From Microvirga sp. (GTDB lineage Bacteria; Pseudomonadota; Alphaproteobacteria; Rhizobiales; Beijerinckiaceae): 64,000 bases of DNA. How positions within the stretch are numbered: position 1 is the first letter of the stretch; every line of letters starts with the position of its first letter. Where the stretch lies: positions 372,001 through 436,000 of the forward strand of contig NZ_JACXAB010000003.1 of the NCBI RefSeq assembly GCF_014699075.1. Direction: 5' to 3'. Both the position numbers and the translations under genes were made by a program. The notes beneath the pieces were generated by a model, which saw only the letters and a list, made by a program, of their open reading frames with translations, was not told where the DNA came from and made no database searches. Below, one piece after another: positions 58,312 to 64,000 of the stretch.

Positions 58312-60471
58312 CTAAGCCATGCCGTCCGGCAACGGAGCCTTGACGGTGCAGACGACACCTGTGGGAACGTAGGCGAGGCTCACATCGCCTGCGAGTTCCA
58401 GCGCGAGGCTGCGTTCGATCAGCCGCGTGCCGAACCCCTTGCGCACGGGAGACGCGACGGGAGGGCCTCCCCGCTCCTGCCAGCACAAGGTCAGATGCCT
58501 CGGTACACCGGGCGTGACCGACCACGAGATTGCTACCTGGCCTTCCGCCACCGACAACGCGCCATACTTCGCCGCATTGGTCGCAAGCTCATGAACGGCC
58601 ATGGACAGGGCGAGCGCCATGCTCGGGATCAGGCGGACACGAGGCCCATCGATGTGGCAGCGCCCGCTGGATTCGCGGCAGTAAGGTTCGATCACCTCAC
58701 CGACAATGTCGCGAAGCTCGGCCCCCTCCCAGTTGTCGCGGGTGAGGATGTCATGCGCCCGTGCGAGGGCAAACAGGCGATCCTGAAAGGCCGTGACGTT
58801 CGAACCGGTTGCGGCATCCGTGTGACGAAAGCTCTGGAGAGCGATCGATTGAACCGTGGCGAGCGTGTTCTTCACACGATGATTGAGTTCGTTGATCAGC
58901 AGACGCTGACGCTCCTCCCACAGCTTGCGCTCGGTGATGTCGAAGGCAACGCCCGTGGCCTTGATGGAAACGGCACCGTCCTCTCCCGGCACGATTTCCA
59001 GGTCTGCCCTGAGAAGCAGCCAATGACGGGAGCCATCCGGCCAAATGATTTCGAGCTCTTCCTCGGCATTACGCTCACCCCGTTGCAGCGCAGCGGCGGC
59101 CGCTTCCCGGAGCCGGTCCTGCGCGCCGGGCGCGTAGCGAGCCCGGATCTCCTCGATGGTCGGGCGCTCATCCTCGGAGAAGCCGAGAAGACGGTTGAGT
59201 TCAGGTGAGGTCGTCACGGAGTTGGTGCGGCTGTCGCTTTCCCACACGGCCATCTGGCCGGCATCGAGCGCCAACCGAAGACGGTTCTCGCTCTGGCGCA
59301 GGGCGGCCTCGGCCTCGCGGCGGGCCGTGAGATCGATGCTCACCGATGCCATCGAGTGCGCCTCGCCCATCGCGTCGCGGATCAGGGTCACCGTATTGCT
59401 GACCCACACCCCCGAACCGTCAGGTCGAATGTAGCGCTTTTCAATCTCGAACGGCTCGCCGGTCTTGATTGCCTTCTGGAAGAGAACGAGGTTTCCGGGC
59501 AGGTCGTCGGGATGGGTGATGTCCTGCATGCGCCGGCCATTCAACAGTTCCTCACGGGTGTAGCCGGAGATTTCGCAGAACCGGTCATTCACCCGGAGAA
59601 AGCGCCCGGTCAGGTCAGCCTCCGCAAGTCCGGCAGCGGATTGGTCGAAGATGGCGGCAAAATGGGCCTCACTCTCCCGCAGCGCAGCCTCGCGACGCTT
59701 GCGCTCGGTCAGATCGCGCGCCAAGCCGATCCGCACCCTCTGGCCCTTCCATGTGGCCACGCGTCCTACGAACTCGGCCGGAAAGACGGAGCCGTCCTTG
59801 CGGATCGCCTCGATCTCGTAGGGCTCTTCGTCGCCGAGAGTCCCCTTCTCCTGAAGAAGGGCCGCGCTTCTGGGCGTCACGAAGGCTGTGCTCGGCAGTC
59901 CGATCACCTCGGCGACATCGCCGTATCCGAAGACTCGCGCGTAGGCGGGGTTGCAGTCGAGAATGACCTCGCCGTTATGGATGACCACGCCTTCCCGGGT
60001 CTCCTCCGAAAAGAGCCTATATCGGGCCTCGCTCTCGCTGAAGGCAGCTTCGGTCTCGACCTGCCGGGTGACATCGAAGCCTTGGGCGAAGATGCCCGTC
60101 ACCCGAGCTTGATCGTCCACCACCGGCTGGTAGACGAAGTCCATGTAGCGGGTTTCCGCCGGGGCATTCGCCTGCCGCTGGAAGGCAACGGGCATCCGCC
60201 GCCCGATGAACGGCTCTCCGGTCGCATACACCTCATCGAGAAGCGCGACGGTGCCCTGCTCTTGCAGTTCGGGCAGCACATCGCGCACCCGCTGGCCCAC
60301 GACCTCGCGCCGGCCGACGAGATCGAGATAAGCCGTGTTGGCAAACTCGAACACGTGATTGGGTCCGCTGAGGATCGCGATCATCCCTGGGGCCTGCTGA
60401 AAGAAGAGCCGCAGGCGGTCTGTCGAGGCATCTCCTGGAGCGTGCATGGAAGCGTCCGGCTTACCGTGCAT
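58312..60471 (-). CDS. Multi-PAS HWE-family histidine kinase
   Basis: 719 residues from ATG 60471 (alternative ATG 60447). Four PAS domains (about 20-140, 145-260, 265-385 and 395-520) and an HWE kinase core: H-box LLINELNHRVKNTLATVQSIAL, ELATNAAKYGALS as the N-box, and GFGTRLIERSL. Soluble, no membrane segment seen. No response regulator is adjacent, so it is an orphan. The PAS domains may sense light, redox or ligands. Confidence 0.88.
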   Translation of the reverse strand: MHGKPDASMHAPGDASTDRLRLFFQQAPGMIAILSGPNHVFEFANTAYLDLVGRREVVGQRVRDVLPELQEQGTVALLDEVYATGEPFIGRRMPVAFQRQANAPAETRYMDFVYQPVVDDQARVTGIFAQGFDVTRQVETEAAFSESEARYRLFSEETREGVVIHNGEVILDCNPAYARVFGYGDVAEVIGLPSTAFVTPRSAALLQEKGTLGDEEPYEIEAIRKDGSVFPAEFVGRVATWKGQRVRIGLARDLTERKRREAALRESEAHFAAIFDQSAAGLAEADLTGRFLRVNDRFCEISGYTREELLNGRRMQDITHPDDLPGNLVLFQKAIKTGEPFEIEKRYIRPDGSGVWVSNTVTLIRDAMGEAHSMASVSIDLTARREAEAALRQSENRLRLALDAGQMAVWESDSRTNSVTTSPELNRLLGFSEDERPTIEEIRARYAPGAQDRLREAAAAALQRGERNAEEELEIIWPDGSRHWLLLRADLEIVPGEDGAVSIKATGVAFDITERKLWEERQRLLINELNHRVKNTLATVQSIALQSFRHTDAATGSNVTAFQDRLFALARAHDILTRDNWEGAELRDIVGEVIEPYCRESSGRCHIDGPRVRLIPSMALALSMAVHELATNAAKYGALSVAEGQVAISWSVTPGVPRHLTLCWQERGGPPVASPVRKGFGTRLIERSLALELAGDVSLAYVPTGVVCTVKAPLPDGMA

Positions 60472-60723
60472 TGCGCTCACCGGTGGCACAATCTTCCCGC
60501 TCGCCGCGCGCAATCATCGCGGCTTGCCCATGCCCGTCCCAGCCTCGCCCCGCCCGGGCGGCAGCGGACAAAATCGGCAGATGGATCAGCGACACGATGA
60601 TGGTCTGCGAGGACATTGGGAAGCATTTTGGAACATGTCTAATCTGCCTAGCAGCAAAGCCGGACCTTGAACACTCAGACGATGGTGCCGGTCGCTGCGG
60701 CGGTTCGCCCTGATCCGGGATTG

Positions 60724-60966
60724 CTAAAGGTTGAGGATGGGCAGGACTTTTGCGCTGCCGTGTGCCTGGAGATCGAGATCGTAGGCCAGAACCTCCTCAT
60801 CCGTGAGTTCGCGCAGGGTTTCGGCGGAAGAGTTCGGCCCTGCTGCCTGTACCGCAACCAGCTCGGCATCCTGCTCGTCGCGGGCGACCACCACCAAGGG
60901 AGCCGTCTTGGGTTCCTGGCCGTCCGGCTGCGGCACCGTCACGGTCACGCCAAATCCCTTGTTCAT
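60724..60966 (-). CDS. Small unknown protein
   Basis: 80 residues from ATG 60966 with a GGAGAGCGCAC site. MNKGFGVTVTVPQPDGQEPKTAPLVVVARDEQDAELVAVQ. Acidic, no membrane segment or known motif. It looks like a real gene by its ribosome site and codon use. Confidence 0.6.
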   Translation of the reverse strand: MNKGFGVTVTVPQPDGQEPKTAPLVVVARDEQDAELVAVQAAGPNSSAETLRELTDEEVLAYDLDLQAHGSAKVLPILNL

Positions 60967-61130
60967 GTGCGCTCTCCTGCAGATCGGCTTTAACAACCTG
61001 TCATCCAAATTCTGACATCAACCTGCCCGATAGACGGCCGATCCCCAAGGCGGGTTCCAGCCGAGTGCCACTCGGCTCCCGGGAGAGCCGGCCGATAACA
61101 GTTCAGTTCAACGAGAGGAGAACTCCCGAA

Positions 61131-61898
61131 ATGCCCACCCTTTCCCGCTTTTCCGGGGCCGTGATGGCCACCATGCTGGCGCTCAGCCCCCTGCCAGGCT
61201 TTGCACAGACCTCGGGACAGGCCCCGAAGCCGAAGCAGCCCGCGCCGAAGGAGCAGCCTGCTCCCAAAAACCAGCAGGCCCAGCCTCCCGCCGCCCCTGC
61301 TCCGGCACCCGTTTTGGTTGCGCTCAAAGCATCGCCGGCTCAGCCGGAATGGACCAAGGTCTGCGGCAAGGATGAGCGCACGAATAACGAGACTTGCTAC
61401 ACCACACGCGATTTCGTGACCGACAAGGGACAGCGCATCGTTGCGGTGGCCTTCTATGACATGAAGGCCAAGAATGCGCCCAAGCTCTTGCGGATCCTGA
61501 TGCCGCTCGGCCTGCTGGTGCCGCCCGGCATCCGGGTCGCCGCGGAGAAGAGCCAGCCGGCGGCCGGCCGCTACTCCAGCTGCCTCCCGCACGGCTGCTT
61601 CGCCGAAGTGGCGGTGAAGGATGACCTTGTCGCCGCCCTCAAAAAGGGCACGACCCTGAATGTCAGCGCCCGAAACCAAGGCGGCAAGGAGATCACCTTC
61701 AGCGTGCCGACGGACGGATTCGGCAAGGCCTTCGATGGCCCGCCGGTCGATCCGCAGGTTCTGGCTGAGCAGCAGAAGAAGATCCAGGAGGAGCTGCAGA
61801 AGCAGGCGGAAGAGCGACGCGGCGGCCGGACAAGCAATTTCGGCGTTCCCGGCCAAGCGCCCGAGGCGAATGCCGGAGCGCCCGCGGCCAAGCCGTAA
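61131..61898 (+). CDS. IalB-like (invasion-associated locus B) exported protein
   Basis: 255 residues from ATG 61131 (GAGAGGAG upstream). Signal peptide (about 9-26, cleavage near GFAQ), a Pro/Ala/Lys/Gln-rich linker (27-62), then the IalB domain with CGKDERTNNETCYTTRDF, LRILMPLGLLVPPGIRV and SCLPHGCFAEVAV; its Cys pairs are conserved. The C-terminus is a Gln/Lys-rich helix and Ala/Pro tail. Periplasmic; in Bartonella IalB aids red-cell invasion, in free-living relatives the role is unknown. Confidence 0.87.
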   Translation: MPTLSRFSGAVMATMLALSPLPGFAQTSGQAPKPKQPAPKEQPAPKNQQAQPPAAPAPAPVLVALKASPAQPEWTKVCGKDERTNNETCYTTRDFVTDKGQRIVAVAFYDMKAKNAPKLLRILMPLGLLVPPGIRVAAEKSQPAAGRYSSCLPHGCFAEVAVKDDLVAALKKGTTLNVSARNQGGKEITFSVPTDGFGKAFDGPPVDPQVLAEQQKKIQEELQKQAEERRGGRTSNFGVPGQAPEANAGAPAAKP

Positions 61899-61921
61899 GA
61901 GCCCAAGCAGACTTCCGTCTC

Positions 61922-62013
61922 CCGTCATGGCCGGCCTTGTGCCGGCCATCTCGATGCAGAGAAGCGACGTACCTTTCAGATCGGGATCACCGGCACAAGG
62001 CCGGTGATGACGG
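61922..62013. repeat. BIME-like composite palindrome
   Basis: Two hairpins, each with a perfect 9-bp stem: ATGGCCGGC-CTTGT-GCCGGCCAT (61927-61949) and ATCACCGGC-ACAAG-GCCGGTGAT (61986-62008). The two 29-base units are inverted copies with four differences that compensate each other in the stems. It may also terminate transcription between the IalB-like gene and the convergent YqeY-like gene. Confidence 0.72.
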
Positions 62014-62031
62014 CAAACGACCTTATAGGGC

Positions 62032-62490
62032 TCAGCCCTTCGGCAGCATGTCTTTCACCAGCCCGCTCGCCTTGGCGAAATCCATGCGGCCGGCAAATTT
62101 GCCGCGAAGGACGCCCACCACCTTGCCCATGTCCTTCATGGAGGCAGCGCCGGTCTCGGCGATGGCGGCCTGGATGGCCGCCTTCGTCTCGGCCTCGTCC
62201 ATCTGCTGCGGCAGGTAGGAGGTGATGACCGTGACCTCGTCCTTCTCCTGCTGGGCGAGTTCCGTGCGGCCGCCCTGCTCGTACATGGTGATCGACTCCT
62301 GGCGCTGCTTCACCATTTTCTGCAGCATGGCCAGGATCTCCTCGTCTGAGAGCGGCTCCTTGCCGTTGCCGCGCGCCTCGATGTCCTTATCCTTGAGGGC
62401 AGCCTGAATCAGGCGAATGGCACCCAGGCGCCCCTTTTCTCCAGCCTTCATGGCCTCTTTCATGTCGGCGGTGAAACGTTCGCGCAGCAT
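62032..62490 (-). CDS. GatB/YqeY-domain protein
   Basis: 152 residues from ATG 62490 behind AAGGAGATATCC. It has the YqeY fold: LRERFTADMKEAMKAGEKGRLGAIRLIQAALKDKDIE, then MLQKMVKQRQESITMYEQGGRTELAQQEKDEVTVITSYLPQQM. YqeY resembles the tail domain of GatB and may bind tRNA; its true role is uncertain. It is divergent from carA. Confidence 0.9.
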   Translation of the reverse strand: MLRERFTADMKEAMKAGEKGRLGAIRLIQAALKDKDIEARGNGKEPLSDEEILAMLQKMVKQRQESITMYEQGGRTELAQQEKDEVTVITSYLPQQMDEAETKAAIQAAIAETGAASMKDMGKVVGVLRGKFAGRMDFAKASGLVKDMLPKG

Positions 62491-62522
62491 GGATATCTCC
62501 TTGGTTTTCGGTCGCTTGAGCG

Positions 62523-62551
62523 TTGACTGACGGCAGCCGGCCCCTTAAGTC
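62523..62551 (+). promoter_or_regulatory. Candidate carA promoter
   Basis: TTGACT at 62523-62528, 17-base spacer, TAAGTC at 62546-62551, about 75 bases before the carA ATG. The -10 is weak. Confidence 0.35.
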
Positions 62552-62626
62552 ACGCAGGACAGTTCAAGGGCGGCCCGGATGCGGCCTGCTCAAGCACGGC
62601 CCATTGGCCCCGGACTTAAAGAGATC

Positions 62627-63844
<1,218 letters not shown>

Positions 63845-63973
63845 AAGCTCAAGCATTTCAAGGCTGGCGCCGCGACAAACGAGTGGGTTGCGCCAGCCAC
63901 CCAAATCACGGTAACCGGTCATTAACCATAAAACGAAAATAATTCCGGTTCTTGATTTGGGGGTATTTCAACC

Positions 63974-64000
63974 ATGAATTTCGATGACGATTCCGGCGAA
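63974..64000 (+). CDS. Possible start of a further gene (partial)
   Basis: ATG at 63974 opens MNFDDDSGE and runs to the window end; GGGGGTATTTC stands before it. Nine codons are too few to name a product. Confidence 0.35.

Overview
The window looks like chromosome from an alphaproteobacterium of the order Hyphomicrobiales (Rhizobiales). A Methylobacteriaceae member such as Microvirga is my best guess. The reasons are the generally high G+C, a rhizobial-type glycerol ABC operon (glpSTPQUV), a cpa/tad pilus locus of alphaproteobacterial style, an HWE-type histidine kinase, an IalB-like protein, and a DnaG with the degenerate zinc site I associate with this order. The taxonomic call is inference; no rRNA gene is present.

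Layout. 1-15.5 kb is ordinary metabolic chromosome: a partial HU-like nucleoid protein, the kdgK-eda pair (lower Entner-Doudoroff steps), an acyl-CoA ligase, an ECHDC3-like crotonase, an AhpD-like protein, a FAD-linked 2-hydroxyacid dehydrogenase, an SDR, the six-gene glycerol uptake operon with a terminator, and a patatin-like lipase. 15.8-23.9 kb is visibly richer in A/T and bounded by broken insertion sequences (IS5- and IS6-like on the left, an internally deleted IS481-like copy on the right). Inside lies a complete-looking DSF (diffusible signal factor) quorum-sensing module: an RpfF synthase, divergently a response regulator with REC-PAS-GGDEF-EAL architecture, and an RpfC-like sensor (membrane input, HisKA, HATPase, REC, HPt) overlapping it by 4 bases. 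The usual RpfG (REC-HD-GYP) is replaced by the GGDEF-EAL protein. This is the most interesting system in the window.

24.1-37.2 kb starts with a PilZ (c-di-GMP receptor) gene and then carries a tad/Flp pilus locus: lipoprotein-cpaC on the minus strand; tadD, flp, cpaA, cpaB, cpaE, cpaF, tadB, tadC, a TadG-like and two TadE-like genes on the plus strand; a LuxR-type regulator converges on its end. The physical order DSF signalling, c-di-GMP turnover, PilZ, surface pilus suggests, but does not prove, one signalling chain controlling attachment.

38.2-64 kb returns to mixed chromosome: a PACE-type efflux protein, an HNH nuclease with a small partner, a CAU-anticodon tRNA, a glutathionyl-hydroquinone reductase-like GST, a class III nucleotide cyclase, a 2OG-Fe(II) oxygenase, ada, a PEP-mutase-family enzyme, an Fsr-like MFS exporter, two RTX-type secreted proteins (a CAP-domain protein and a serralysin-like metalloprotease), a DctA/GltP-type symporter, a class C beta-lactamase-fold hydrolase, lrgAB, rpoD, dnaG, an orphan four-PAS HWE kinase, an IalB-like protein, a YqeY-like protein and carA. 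No CRISPR array or prophage was seen.
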